DNA from: Sciurus carolinensis
Taxonomy: Eukaryota; Chordata; Mammalia; Rodentia; Sciuridae
Reading direction: 5' to 3'
Assembly: GCF_902686445.1 (NCBI RefSeq)
Contig: NC_062213.1
Span: forward strand, 38,204,741 to 38,268,740
Length of the DNA: 64,000 nucleotides
The notes under the pieces were generated by a model that was given only the letters and a program-made list of their open reading frames with translations, made no database searches and was not told where the DNA came from. Positions 32,609 through 43,945 of this stretch are shown piece after piece (positions within the stretch are counted from its first letter, which is position 1; the number at the start of each line of letters is the position of its first letter). The translations under genes and the position numbers were made by a program.

Positions 32609-33006
32609 ATGGTTTGCCAATTCTTGCACCAACACATTTTCTTTTATTATTAATTTTTGTACCTGAAACCTTAAGACACTCTTATTATATCACTTAAAGC
32701 CAGTCTGAGCTTCTGAGAGGCAGGGACCATCTGATGTCCCTCACTAACTTCCTACAATTCCAGCCACAGAGGTCTTTAAGTTGACCCTTGTTAGCGTCAT
32801 CTAAGGTGGACATATAATTTACATTAGCCTTTCCAGCCCCCACACCCAGACACAGGTGTGAGGCAATTGGGATTTGCTGCTTGGACTCTTCAATAACACT
32901 ACTTCTTCCCACTAAAGGTGCATGTATTCACACATGGTGTTGTATACACCTGTGGACACCCAACCAGATGCCAAGGCACTGCCCAAGTACTGGACTCAAG
33001 AATATT

Positions 33007-33189
33007 CCATATAATGGGAGACTGAGGCCAAAGGATCAGAAGTTCCAGGCCAGCTTGGCAACTTAGTTGGACCCTGTCTCAAAATAAAATTTTTAAAAAG
33101 GGCCAGGGATGTAGCTCAGCGGTAGCACACTTTCCTAGCATACATAAGGTCCTTGGTTCAATTCCCTACAGTTTTGTTTTGTTTTTTAA
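33007..33189 (+). mobile_element. MEN-type SINE, 5'-truncated
   Basis: Begins inside the B1 half (TGGGAGACTGAGGCCAAAGG), continues through TTGGACCCTGTCTCAAAAT and an ID half (GGGATGTAGCTCAGCGGTAG). A short duplication AAGAATATT (32998-33006 and 33190-33198) flanks it. The unusual tail is T-rich (CAGTTTTGTTTTGTTTTTT). Confidence 0.85.
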
Positions 33190-33389
33190 AAGAATATTAC
33201 ACTTGATCATTCAACATCAAAAATATATTTTTCAGGTACCTAATATATTATTCTGGCAATGCAGTCATGGACAAAAAATGTATATCTTAACATTGTGCAA
33301 ATCAGACAATTAGGTTTATTCACTTGCCTTAGAATTGACCTAAAAACTAAAATCTTCAAAGATATGAACCCATGCTGAATTTTTTAAAA

Positions 33390-33515
33390 AGTTCTAGAAA
33401 TGGGTAGTGAGATGGCTGTGCAGCATTGTGACTGTACTTAGTGCTACTAAATTGTACACTTAAAATAGTTATATTGGTAAAGTTTATGTGTATTTTACTA
33501 CACAAAAACTGCTTT
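33390..33515 (+). mobile_element. L1M 3' UTR fragment
   Basis: GTTCTAGAAATGGGTAGTGA, GTGACTGTACTTAGTGCTAC, AAATTGTACACTTAAAATAG and TTATGTGTATTTTACTACAC fit the terminal part of old mammalian L1 copies. Confidence 0.8.
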
Positions 33516-34683
33516 CATTCTCTTTCCTTAAATATGTGTTCTGCGGTTCACCAACCTGCAACTCTTTCACTCACACTTATTTGGTGAACAAGAAGTTTAC
33601 ACAAGGGGTGTTGGGTGACCCACAGAATTATCATGAATACTAGAGAAATAGGCCAGGGGCTGCATTTTGAAAAACAACATTTCCAGCCATGCTGCAGAAC
33701 TGCTTTGTCACCAGTGGTGACTGCCACCAGTCACCAGATGCTACAGTTTGCAACTCCCTACTTAAATCAGCTTCCTACTTTACCATGATTGCTGCTACCC
33801 TCAACACCAGTCATACTTCTGCACAAGAATTTGACCTTTTAGCTACAGTCACTGCCAAAAATCTCCTCCACCAAATAGATTACGGATGACACTGGTATTC
33901 TGACAGTGCCCCTTTTAGTGGCTTACATTGTGCACTTTCAATGTTAAGTCTCCTTCTAGAAGTCTCATGTGAGTGTATCAGATTGGTGCAGGTGCCTGAT
34001 CTTTAGCTGTATCAGAGTCTTGGAAAATGTGTTCAGAGTTCTGTCTTAGGGGGCCAGGGTTCCTAAGACAGGGCATTCTTCAAACACAGGAAGTATTTTC
34101 AGTAGCATCCAGGAAATGTGACAAATGTCCCCTATGGATACTCTCTTATTTTGCTCTTTCCTTTTTTCTTCCTAGCCACATTTTTTCTTCTCCAAAGCTC
34201 CATTTATACCATGCTTCTTTAGACACTAGAACAGTTGGAGGCCCCCACAAGTTTCTCTATGTCTAGATGCACAGTGGGGGTTCAGGTTCACCTTGACTAA
34301 GAGAGAATCTGAGCCCAGAATGGCCAAACTGCCCCGATGCTTAATCCCCCGACAAAGTTCTGACACTTGGGACAGATTGTAGTATGGGGTATTTAGAGGG
34401 AGAGTGAACTGGATGACAGTTCTTACCCTGGACAAATATTGTCAACCTAGCAGGTGTTCATGAAGTACCTCGGAATCAGGCTCGCACGTGGATACAGCAT
34501 TGCACAATGATCCATGGTCAGGTCCTGCTATAGGTGTGGGAGAGTCAGCCATTGACAATCTAGGCAAAATCCATTGCCCTTTCATATGTTCTCTTGGGAT
34601 AAGACTGGCCACAAGGAAACAAGTATCTAATGCATTATTGGTGGTAAATGTTGTAGAGAAAATCAAGTAAGAAAGGCAGTTTG
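33516..34683. other. Unique non-coding sequence
   Basis: No repeat family recognised. Part of 33600-33900 has a diverged DNA-transposon texture but could not be assigned. Confidence 0.4.
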
Positions 34684-35029
34684 CTTTGCTAGGGCTGTCA
34701 TTGCCTACAGACGGGGTGATTTAAACTAAGAAGTTTATTCTCTCACAGTTCTAGGGGCTAGAAATCCAAGAACAAGATGTTGGCAGGGTTGGTTTCCTCT
34801 GGGGCCCCTCTCCTGGGCTTGTAGGTGTCTGTCTTCTCCCAGGGTCTTCACAAGGCTATCCCTTTATGTGTCACATCCTAATCTTCTCTTCACCAGTCAT
34901 ATTGGATTATGGCCCATCCATATGACCTCATTTTACCTCAGTTACCTCTTGAAAGGTCTCATCTGAGGTTCTGGGGGTCAGGACTTCAGCATATGAACTG
35001 AGGAGGGATATAATTCAACCCATAACAGG
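34684..35029 (-). mobile_element. MLT1-like LTR, minus strand
   Basis: GCTAGGGCTGTCATTGCCTA, CACAGTTCTAGGGGCTAGAA, CCATATGACCTCATTTTACC, GTTCTGGGGGTCAGGACTTC and ATTCAACCCATAACAGG are in reverse MLT1 order. It lacks part of the centre. Confidence 0.85.
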
Positions 35030-35089
35030 AGAAGGGAGAGCAAGAGGATCGGATGTTAAAATTTTATATAATTTTTTGTCTTAATACTA

Positions 35090-35925
35090 TTTATTTTGGG
35101 ATTTATTCTTTATTATGGAAATTTCTAAACCTACTCAAAACAAACAAAATCCAGTCTCAGTAATATATTTACCCTTCCCCCTGCTTACTCTGTGTTTTAT
35201 TTGCTGCTAGAGTACATGTTTTCAAATTTCCATAATCACATCATTTGAGCATGCACCTAAAAAAAGTAACATTTTCTTATATGACTATAATGCTACTATC
35301 CCACCTACCTAAATTAAAAATTCTTCAGTGATGTCTAATGCCAGTCCTCAGTAAAATTTTCTCAGTTATCAAAATTGTTTTCACTATTTTTTTTTTTTGT
35401 ACAAATCAGGATCCAAATGGTCCATTCATTGTTTGGCTGTTACCTCTCTTACGTCTTCCCGAAATCTCCTTTAATCTAGAAGAATCCTTCCTACGTTTTT
35501 CTCTTACAAGTTGACTTGGAGGAAGCACGTCAATTTCTCTAAAAAGCCCACAATTGTTTTCCCTGATTCCTTTCTGTGATGTCCTTTGGCAAGGACCTCT
35601 CTCTGCTATATTTTCTGTAGACCAGAAATTAGAATTAATGGTTTGACTTGATTCAAGTTCAGTTTTTCTCCAAGCCCACCTCAGTGATGATGCCATTTCC
35701 TTCATTTTGCATCATATCTGGAGAGATACATCTGGGTGCATTTTTAGTCGTGCTAAGATTGACTAGCTGTTTCAGGTGCTGACAGCCTGTTCTTTCCCTT
35801 GTAAAATACCTCATGAACAAGATCATATGGTTTCGTCCTCTACTGGTAACAATTTGTTTTATTCCAGCCTTTTCATAAAGGACTACAAAATGGCAATTTT
35901 CTAATTCTGTCATTTCCTCCATAAT
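35090..35925. mobile_element. Probable L1M-type 3' UTR or related old LINE relic
   Basis: ATCAGGATCCAAATGGTCCA, TGGCTGTTACCTCTCTTACG, TGATTCCTTTCTGTGATGTC and CTACAAAATGGCAATTTTCT resemble a widespread old LINE-related repeat. The recalled consensus is vague, so the family is tentative. Confidence 0.5.
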
Positions 35926-36364
35926 TTATATTATCCATAATACTGATATAGAGGAACTTCTCCTTTATCTACCTGGGGTTTGGTTACTCTGAAATTTGGT
36001 TTATGGGGAAAAGGCAGAATAGATTCTGGGGATACTCATGAACTTTTCATGAAGTCAATGCTTTAATTGAGTTACATTTAGAATGCGTGAGAGGAGCTGG
36101 ATTTTGAAAGGACATTTACATTGAATATTTGTAAAGTGAACAGATAAGCCTTTAGTATCCGTTTAATCCCCAAATCATTATCTTTGAAAGCCTGAAGATG
36201 CAGAATTAGTTTTCTGTAAGGAAAACAGAGTTTTCATCAAGAAAGCCCTGAATAAATACTGACCGATTGTTGATTGAATGATCAATATACAGTCATTGCA
36301 GTGGTTCCTGATCTTTCTACTGGTAAGCACATGACAAATGACACCCAGCACCCCTGGAAGTGTA
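35926..36364. other. Unique non-coding sequence
   Basis: Nothing recognised. Confidence 0.4.
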
Positions 36365-36560
36365 CTGGTCTAGCAGCACTAATGATATCTCAGGCATTGT
36401 GCTAAGTGCTCTGTACACAGGAACCAGTTTAGTCCACCACCCAAGGGAGGTACTCATTCCCTCAACAAGGAAACAGATCAAGAAGGTGAAGTTGGTTTCC
36501 CAAGGTCACAGATAGTAACTGGTGGATCCAGAAGCAAAACCCAGGTGGTGTGACTTCAGC
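36365..36560 (-). mobile_element. MIR SINE, minus strand
   Basis: CAGGCATTGTGCTAAGTGCT, CCCTCAACAAGGAAACAGAT and GTTTCCCAAGGTCACAGATA match reversed MIR with a moderately diverged centre. Confidence 0.82.
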
Positions 36561-36824
36561 ACGTGTTCTGAGAACAACACTGAAAACCATAACTGGCAAG
36601 TGTATAACTCCCAGAGAGTTAGCTGAAACCAATTTTTCTACCACTCAGAGAGAACTTTAAATTCATTCTAATTGAATTATTCTGTTAAAAGGCATAAATC
36701 AATGGAAAATGTTTATTCTTCCATCGATAAAGAATTTGTTGCAGCACAAATGACATTATCATGACAGGCTGGCAGAGACTCTGAAGACATCTCAAGAAGG
36801 ATGCTTGGGTTTTGTTTTTGCTTT

Positions 36825-36903
36825 TGTGTTACTGGGGATTAAACTCAGGGCCTTGTCCATGCTAGATAAGCTCTCCAACACTGAGCCAAAGATGCCTACA
36901 CCC
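36825..36903 (-). mobile_element. ID SINE, minus strand
   Basis: GTGTTACTGGGGATTAAACT, CCATGCTAGATAAGCTCTCC and CACTGAGCCAAAGATGCC are a diverged reversed ID. Confidence 0.82.
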
Positions 36904-37244
36904 CACCAGCTAACGCCATTCAATTCCAGGTGGGTTAGAGCGCCTCTGGAGTGAATCAAATTGCCTAAAAACAATAGCTGCTGTGTTTAAGGGCTAATCA
37001 TGTGCATGGATACCCATCAGGGATGATGAGCGGAACTCCTTAAACATATTAACTCCCCATCTACTTATACGGCCCTTTTCCCTAGACAGACCCCAGTCCA
37101 AACCTCCCTGGGAATGCCCCCAAGAGATCCTGCAGGATATGGTTAAGAAAGTGATGCTTACCCCTGTTTTCTGGGATCTGTCAGCCTCACCAGGCCCTAC
37201 CTCAGTAGTCAGGTCCAAGGCTGTGCTAGTGAGCTGAGGTGGTT
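36904..37244. other. Unique non-coding sequence
   Basis: No repeat recognised. If the minus-strand frame at 37245-37439 is real, this would be the start of its first intron. Confidence 0.4.
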
Positions 37245-37439
37245 TCAAAGCGGGGAGAATGTCATTACTCCTCCTGAAGCAATTATCCCCCTCCCCTCCG
37301 CACCCAGGAGCTCACTCTCCAAGTCCCTTGATGCTGTGATGCTTCTGAGCACCAGTCTGGATACTGCTCCATCCTCTGTGGCATGAATTAAAGAACAGAA
37401 AATCCAGGTGGCAAAGCTGACAGTCAGGAGAACCTTCAT
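37245..37439 (-). CDS. Candidate signal-peptide-bearing first exon or micro-ORF, unidentified
   Basis: A 64-codon minus-strand frame starts with a 20-residue hydrophobic segment, MKVLLTVSFATWIFCSLIHA. An acidic TEDG follows, which together look like a secretory signal peptide with cleavage after HA or HAT. Residues 25-64 are mixed and domain-free, so only the first 40 or so codons may be exonic. CTGG/GTGCGG near codon 46 is a weak donor. The start context is poor (C at -3, A at +4). A GC box lies about 270 bp upstream at 37704-37719. I do not recognise the protein. The longest parallel is small secreted factors with a short first exon; chance remains possible. Confidence 0.25.
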   Translation of the reverse strand: MKVLLTVSFATWIFCSLIHATEDGAVSRLVLRSITASRDLESELLGAEGRGIIASGGVMTFSPL

Positions 37440-37703
37440 CTGACTTGACAGTTTTCAAGTCTGCATCAACCTATCTTTCCCTATGTAGGAATCGTTATGG
37501 CTCCAGCTTTCCTTCTAAATAATATGTAAACATCCATCCATGACTCAAGCCAGATATTTGTTGTTACCTAAACTACACCCTACTCGGGTTCTCTCCTATG
37601 GTCCCCGAGGCATCTTCCACACAAGCCTGGTGCCAGCTCCACCCGACCAGGCCTCCCCTCCTGGCTTCTTGCCAAGGCTGCTCTTAGCCTGCGTTAATTA
37701 GCA

Positions 37704-37719
37704 CCCTCCGCCCCCGCCC
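37704..37719 (-). promoter_or_regulatory. GC box pair upstream of the minus-strand frame
   Basis: On the minus strand GGGCGGGGGCGGAGGG contains two overlapping Sp1-like sites. They sit 265-280 bp before the ATG at 37439. The surrounding 37600-37740 is locally GC-rich in an AT-rich setting. This fits a weak TATA-less promoter but is not proof. Confidence 0.35.
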
Positions 37720-37777
37720 ATCCTCAGTTCTGCCGCCCACTCAGGCAGGCTAGGGCTGACAGGGAGAGTTGAGAATG

Positions 37778-37798
37778 AAAAAAAAAAAAAAAAAAAAA
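37778..37798 (+). repeat. Poly-A run (21 A)
   Basis: An A homopolymer at 37778-37798 in otherwise unique sequence. No retroelement body adjoins it on the left. Confidence 0.92.
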
Positions 37799-37859
37799 GA
37801 GCAAAGCTTGGGAAATGAGAAAAGCTGCAAACTGGAAGCCCTTCATGCCAAGTTTAGGG

Positions 37860-38160
37860 CAGCCCCTGTCGGGAGGGCAATAAAGAAATAGCAATTTATG
37901 CAATTTAGAAGCAAATGGCCCTTTCATCTGGAGTGGCTGTCTAATGAAAAGCACACTCCACCAGGGAGGGGCCCGCGGAGCCCTGCAGCAGAGAAAAGGC
38001 TGCCTGGCTGGGCCCTGCTCATAAAAGCAGCTGGAGGCGGAGGGAAGGAGCAGAACGTCCCTGGTGAATGCAAGATTGCATTTTCTTCTGTGTGTCTCTT
38101 GAATGTTCTCTCCTGGGGCCTACCCTGAGCTCAGTCACTGGTGCGAGAAGGATGCTCATA
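37860..38160. promoter_or_regulatory. Candidate regulatory or promoter module, repeat-free
   Basis: AATTTATGCAATTTAG near 37894, a plus-strand TATA-like ATAAAAG at 38021-38027 followed by a GGAGGCGGAGGG purine/GC run, and a C/EBP-like ATTGCATTTTC near 38076. Together these look regulatory. No conserved frame follows on the plus strand. The evidence is only motif density. Confidence 0.25.
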
Positions 38161-38397
38161 GGGGCATTGGTTATTGCCTCCCACATGCTGAAGAAAGGGG
38201 GCAACGGAGTTAGAGAGGGATGGAGAAGAGACATTTGACTGCAGTTCTTATCACTGGAATCATTTCCAGAAATAAGACTGGAGATTTGCTGTCACCAGGA
38301 AAATACTCCACCTTTATCAATTTAACAGCTCCAGGAGCCAACTCTCCTTCCCCCAGCATGAGGTGGCTTTGAATTGGCTCTGTCATTGCTATCCAAG

Positions 38398-38520
38398 AGT
38401 TAGCATTGGAGTAGCCTGGAGCTTACTAGAAATGCAGACTGGGGGGGGTCCTGCTAGGGAGCTACTGAGCCACAGTCTGCATGTTAACACCCTCCCCTGG
38501 TGATTCTGCAGAGCCAGCTG
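38398..38520 (+). mobile_element. MER5A (hAT-Charlie MITE)
   Basis: GCCTGGAGCTTACTAGAAAT, GCAGACTGGGGGGGGTCCTG and ACCCTCCCCTGGTGATTCTG are reasonably preserved MER5A segments. Both termini are missing. Orientation is inferred and less secure than the identity. Confidence 0.7.
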
Positions 38521-39054
38521 AGTGGGCGACCCCAGGCCTACCTCTAGATGGTGAGGAGAGAGATGTGGGGTATAGACAAGAGAGGAGCCACCAATTTTTT
38601 TGTGGGCCTGTGAAAAGCCAAGGGGGAAAGTGAGTAATAGAGCCGCTCTTCGTGTCTGCTGGGAACTTTCAACAGTGAGTCACTGTCACTTGTCTCTTCT
38701 AAGTTCTGCTGGGTCCCTCCTCCCTCCAGACAGGTAGAACAGCTGGGTGCAATGGCCTCGTCCTCTATCTACGTCAAATGGCTGATTCTCTTTTGCCTGT
38801 TGGCAACCAAATCTAACAAGCACTCTTGGGACCTAGGACTGCATCAAAGTGAGGGGGTTTAGGCCTCTTTGGAGCAGCCCTGAGGGTCCAAGACCCTCAC
38901 CCACTCCCTGGCTGGGAGAAGGTCTCCCCAGGACTAGAAGGCAAGGTGACCTTAACCCCTGAGAACCCTTTCAACTTTCACAGAGGGGCCCCATTTAATA
39001 TTTTCCCAAGTTGCCCTCCACCCCAACACCAGATGCTAGGAGCAAAGAAAGGTT
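38521..39054. other. Unique non-coding sequence
   Basis: No repeat or gene recognised. Confidence 0.45.
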
Positions 39055-39480
39055 GCATTACAAAATTTATTTGAAAGAGAAACCTCCCAAGCATTTTCTT
39101 TTTAATCTTGCAAATATTTCAAGAATGTGTGCTCTCAAAGCTGTGAAGAATGTCTGCTTCAGCATCCATCAGCATTATGAAAGAAAAAAATCAATGTTTG
39201 ATGTGGGGAACATGGAAAACGGAGCCCATTAAGGAAAAGGACAGAATCTCTCTTTGTAATAAACAACCGTGGGGTGTGCATGTTCACCTCTCGTCACACT
39301 AGAACATGCTCTGGCCCCTGTCACTTCTGCCCCCATCTGCCCCTTCTCTTGGTGCTTCCAGGAGGCCACCAAATGGCACGTTCACTTCTTTGAGCAAGGA
39401 TGTGTCAAATGGCCTCTTTTTAAAAATAATTCTGATAACGAAGTTAAGTGGACATTATCTTTCAGCAGTTGATCTGACTG
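39055..39480. promoter_or_regulatory. Candidate conserved regulatory element
   Basis: Repeat-free AT-rich stretch with CAAATATTTCAAG near 39110, MEF2-like TTTTTAAAAATAATT at 39416-39430 and a GATA-type TTATCT at about 39455. No domain-like frame. Regulatory nature is inferred from motif density only. Confidence 0.22.
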
Positions 39481-40337
39481 CTCACAAAGCATGGTCATTT
39501 CCAAGGGTTAGATACTAGCAGAGCTGGAGAGAAAATGAGGCGTGTCCTCAGGTATCATGTTGGGGAGCTTACTTTGGTTCTGCTGTATCCCCAAGCTCAA
39601 CACAGCCATGTTGGAAGGTAGAAGAGTTTTATATTTTCTCTTTAGCCTTCGAAGATTTGATATTTTAGTGTATGAAGTGAGTAATGGTGTTGCAGGGGCA
39701 AGGGGTGGACATAAAAATTCATTAACATGCAGAAACAGGGGAGTCCTACACAAAGTAGGACTAACCTCAGGAGAAGGGCAGAGAGTTGAAGTTTGTGTCC
39801 CTGCAGAAGGAAATGTGGATCTCCTAGAGGGAAGTGGTAGACAGGTTCTGGGACAGTGAGGGAAGGCAAATATTCCATGATGCTGATACGTCACCCAGGT
39901 AACAGCCATCAGGCTACCTGTTGTCATCTGCCTGGGCCAGGTGTCAGACCGCCCCATCTCTCCTCCCCGTGAAAAGAGAGATTTTAGGCACGTGGATAGA
40001 AACTCCAGGGTCTGCAGCTGCTGTTTACTAGTGTAGTTGGATGTGCATTCCTTTTTACAAAAGGGCAGCTTTTTGGAGCCATTCCTGTGTCTGCAGAGGC
40101 CTGAAGAGTTCCTGAATAACCAACTCAAATTATGCCAAAGAAACATATTTTGAGGGTGGCCATTTTTATCTCCCTAGTAGGCGCTTTAGAAATGTCTGTG
40201 GCCGAAGGAGAAAGGAAAGAGGAAAAGTGAACGAGACAGCAGGCAGCTCTCAGGGCCTCGCCTGTCTGCTTTCCTCTGCAGGGTAATGGCAGGTGCCCAA
40301 AGACCCCGAATAGTTAAAAAGAAATTGAGGATAAAAC
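39481..40337. other. Unique sequence with a 212-codon minus-strand open frame
   Basis: The longest open frame of the window lies here (39508-40146, minus). It has no signal, membrane segment, known motif or codon bias that would argue for a gene; see the finding for this interval. Confidence 0.45.
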
Positions 40338-40348
40338 TGGAACAATGA

Positions 40349-40482
40349 GGGCTGGGGATGTGGCTCAGTGGTGGAGCGCTCACCTAGCCCGTGTGAGGCA
40401 CTGGGTTCCATCCTCGGCACCACATGAAAATAAATAAAGGTATTACATTCATCTACAATTAAAAAAAAATTTTTTTTTAAAG
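40349..40482 (+). mobile_element. ID SINE with perfect TSD
   Basis: GGGGATGTGGCTCAGTGGTG, GGGTTCCATCCTCGGCACCA and TGAAAATAAATAAAGG, with an A/T-rich tail. The 11-bp duplication TGGAACAATGA (40338-40348 and 40483-40493) is perfect. Confidence 0.96.
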
Positions 40483-40493
40483 TGGAACAATGA

Positions 40494-40949
40494 AGACTTG
40501 GATGAGAAGGAACCCTGACAGCCTTCAGGCCTCCTGGTCTGTAGACCACAGTGAAGATCCTCTCCTATTGCTGGGGACCCATCTGAGGCTGGATTCCTTA
40601 GAAGAACAGAACTGGAGACAAGATTCCTAGGGAGGGCTGCCAGGATGAGTGGAGGGAGGAAACAGGAAGAACCAGCAGGGATGTGGCCTCCCTGAGAGAG
40701 CGCCAGAGGTATAAATGACACCACCAAGTTGACGGAGTGGACCTCACCGTGAGGCAAGGGGCCATCGGTGGTCAGACATTGAGCCGGGGCAGGAGGTGGA
40801 AGGGTGAGGGCAATTTGAAGGGGAATGAAGGCCATGTACCAGGCCTCATGGGGGTCCAGGCAGCTGACCAGCAGCTCCTACTATATTCTAAAGTCCATTT
40901 CAAGATGCAATTGGGCCTGGCAGTCAAGACTCTTCAAGAAATGTGAGTG
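40494..40949. other. Unique non-coding sequence
   Basis: Nothing recognised. Confidence 0.4.
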
Positions 40950-41205
40950 CATTTAATTTAAGAGAAATTTTACCAACTCTCTATTCTGACTTTGTTTGCT
41001 TCCCACCACATCCATTGCCTTCTAACATGCTAACAATTGACCTATTTTCTTTATGTTAGTCAATATTTTATTCTCTCTGCTCCTACACACTACAACATAA
41101 GCTCTATGAAGGAAGGCATTTTTATCTCTTTGACCTGATGTAGCCCTAGAATAGCACCCAACAGGTAGAAAATACTGGGTAAATATTTGTTGGATGAAAG
41201 AGGAA
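40950..41205 (+). mobile_element. L2 LINE 3' fragment
   Basis: ACAACATAAGCTCTATGAAG, GAAGGCATTTTTATCTCTTT, CCTAGAATAGCACCCAACAG and AAATATTTGTTGGATGAAAG match the L2 3' end. Confidence 0.85.
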
Positions 41206-41327
41206 TCTGATGAATATATCTTGCCTGGTGTTGCTCAAGGATTTTTGCAAATATTCTTGGTGTCCAAAGAAACCAAATGGTGACCTGTGTTAATGAGCAG
41301 GAAACCACAGCATGTTCGAGGAGGATC

Positions 41328-41512
41328 TAAAGCCCTGTGATTCTCAGGCTTCCTTGTGTTCAAGAATCACCTGGGGGATCTTTTTAAAAATACAGTTCTT
41401 GGTTCCCTGACCCAGAGATTCTGATTCAGTAGCCCTTGAGGGAGCCCAAGAATACACCCTTCAGAAATACGTAACTGTGGATTTTGATGCAGGTGACCTA
41501 AGGCACACACTT
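41328..41512 (+). mobile_element. MER5A (hAT-Charlie MITE), nearly complete
   Basis: GTGATTCTCAGGCTTCCTTG start, AGAATCACCTGGGGGATCTT, CCAGAGATTCTGATTCAGTA and GTGACCTAAGGCACACACTT are in order and cover most of the element. Confidence 0.88.
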
Positions 41513-42257
41513 AGTCGGAAACAATGACTCAGTTATAAATAGCTGGCTCAGCCCATCCAGTTGATCAACCACAGATCGGGGCCAGACCTGGTTCTCACCA
41601 GCATGGTGAGTTTTCCACTCTCAGCCTCTCTGAATATATGTTCATAAGCTTTGCACGTATGTTGGTTACCATGGGAACATAAAAGCTTGACAAAACCCTA
41701 CAACTGGGCCTCAGAGACGTAGGTTGAGAGCTATCTTTAGAACAATCCGGCTTTACAATTTATTATGTATTGTATTGTCCCTGTTTTCCCGTAGATTCTT
41801 TTAAAAAATTGTAAATGTGCTTTTTGTGATGTGCTGATGTCGTCACCATTTGTCAGCAGGGAACTCAGTGTGAGCCAGGAATTGGAGCAGGATGCAGTGA
41901 TTGATGTGGGGGTTGTGATGGAAAGACTTGGGGAAGTGGTATGGAAAAACTGGAATGAAGATCTAATGCTGGCAGAGGGCAGCCCAAACACAGTATGGTA
42001 ACTGATTAGAAGTTAGTAAGGTTAAAAAAATTAACAAGTTGTTGCGGGGAAGAATCTCTAACCCTAAATGAGTGAATGAATTAGAGAATGAATGAATTAG
42101 CATTGACTTAAAGATACTGCAATGAAGGACACTTCATTTTCTATAAGCCTTCTTAGAGGGAACGTGTTCCAGGGGAGGTGAGACCCCAAAGGGTGTGCTC
42201 AAAGGAACAAAGGTAGCTGATAAGCTATTTCCCAAGAGACATGGAAGGAAGAACTCT
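41513..42257. other. Unique non-coding sequence
   Basis: No repeat or gene recognised. Confidence 0.45.
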
Positions 42258-42585
42258 ATTGGAGGTTAAGTATCCTCAATCCGAAAATCCAAAATACAAA
42301 ATGTTCCAAAATACAAAATTTTTGAGCACCATCATTTACTACAAGTGGAAAATTCCACACCATAAAATTTTGTCTCATGCACAAAATTATTAAAAATATG
42401 GTATGAAATTACTTTCTTTCTCGTATAAGGATTATATGAAACATAAGTGACTTTGGTGTTTAGACTTGGGTTCCATACTCAAGATGCCTTAGTATGTATA
42501 TACAAATATCCGCAAATTTGAAAACAATCCCAAATCTAAAACACTCGTGGTCTCTGGCATTTCAAATAATGGACACTCAATATTT
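42258..42585. mobile_element. MER2/Tigger-like MITE
   Basis: GGTTAAGTATCCTCAATCCG and GAAAATCCAAAATACAAAAT at one end, with related TCCCAAATCTAAAACACTCG and TGGCATTTCAAATAATGGAC at the other, form the inverted-terminal layout of a TcMar-Tigger MITE. Centre matches TTTGTCTCATGCACAAAATT and ACTTGGGTTCCATACTC. Confidence 0.75.
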
Positions 42586-42790
42586 ATCATGTGTGGCACT
42601 TAGCATGTGCCAAGCTCTGTCTTAAGTTTTTGATATTATCTCCATTGAGCTTCATTTCAATGCGCTAAGGCAGACACTATTATCCTCATTTTACAGATGA
42701 GGAAACAGAGAGGTTAAGTCAGTTGTCTAAATTCGCCCAGCTACTTAGTATTTGAACTAGACTTTATTCCAGGCAAACTAGGTCCAGAAT
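42586..42790 (-). mobile_element. MIR SINE, minus strand
   Basis: GCACTTAGCATGTGCCAAGC, TTATCCTCATTTTACAGATG and AGGAAACAGAGAGGTTAAGT are clear reversed MIR. Confidence 0.92.
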
Positions 42791-43901
42791 TCTGCTTTTA
42801 ACCTACCACTACTTTCCAAAGCATCTGAAATGTAACGAGCAGGACTTTGTCTTTTGGGGCATTGTCAAGAGGGTGGATGAACTGTTTCAAAATGGAACCT
42901 GGCACAAAACTGCATAGGTTGGCATGTTTGGTAGCAGATGTGCCACAGAAACAGGGAAGAAGCCCTGGAAGAAGACTTGGGAGACATACACACAAGGTGG
43001 AGTTCAAATCACTCCTCTGAAGTCATAGGACCTAAATGCTGTCCTCTTCAACCTAGGCAGAAAGTCTATCATGGAAAAACTGTGTTTGCCAGTTGGGTTT
43101 TTTCTAGGGGAGGAGCTTGAAGAGTTGGACAGAGTTGACCCCAGTTCTCTAGGGAGTCCGTGATCTGAAGTTTTAGCAGTCCTCCATCTTGACCCCCCTG
43201 TTGTGTATATTTCCAGCCTGACTCCTCACTGCGAATGTACTCATAATCCTGACCCAGGACTCACCAAGCAAGGCACCAGGAGAGAGGAGCAGCGGAACTG
43301 GGAGGAAGGTGGTCCAGAGCTCAAACCCTGTGGGCTGTGGCTGGGACACCTCAGGAAGAGTCAGGTCGGCAAGAGAGGGAAAAGAGCCGGGGACACTGGA
43401 CACTGCAGGCGGAGAAACTCCAAGCAGAGCTGGTGGCCAAAGTCTGAACTAAACCTCAAGCCACAGCACATGTCTGATCTGCCACCAGGCAGAAAACCTG
43501 GGAGCATCTGAATCCATCCTGAACGGAGAGAGGCTTGAGGTGGAAGGAAAGAAGACCCCTAAGGGAGGATCAGGGCTCGCTGGCATGGCCTCCACCCTCT
43601 TTTACGCAGCCTCCTCTCCTCTTTCTCCACTTCCGCTCTTCCTGTCTGCCTTCTCTGTGCTCAGCTGAGGCGTCATGAATGCAAATGAGATCAAGGAAGA
43701 ACAGTCTGGAGATGTATGCCTTACCCAGGAAGTATATTCAGGCCCCCAATAAAGCATCGCTATCAGCCCTGAAGAATTCCTGACGGGGGATTTCTAACAG
43801 ATACCTGGGGGGTGGGGTTTGGGAGGAGGACAGTGGCCATGGACCCAGGTGGGTAAGACATCTACTGCCACAATTTCCTTACCCAGGAAACCCTATGCAA
43901 C

Positions 43902-43902
<1 letters not shown>
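42791..43902. other. Unique non-coding sequence
   Basis: No repeat family recognised and no credible coding frame. Confidence 0.45.

Positions 43903-43943
<41 letters not shown>
43903..43943. repeat. (CA)n microsatellite, about 20 units
   Basis: An uninterrupted CA run; probably polymorphic. Confidence 0.96.
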
Positions 43944-43945
<2 letters not shown>

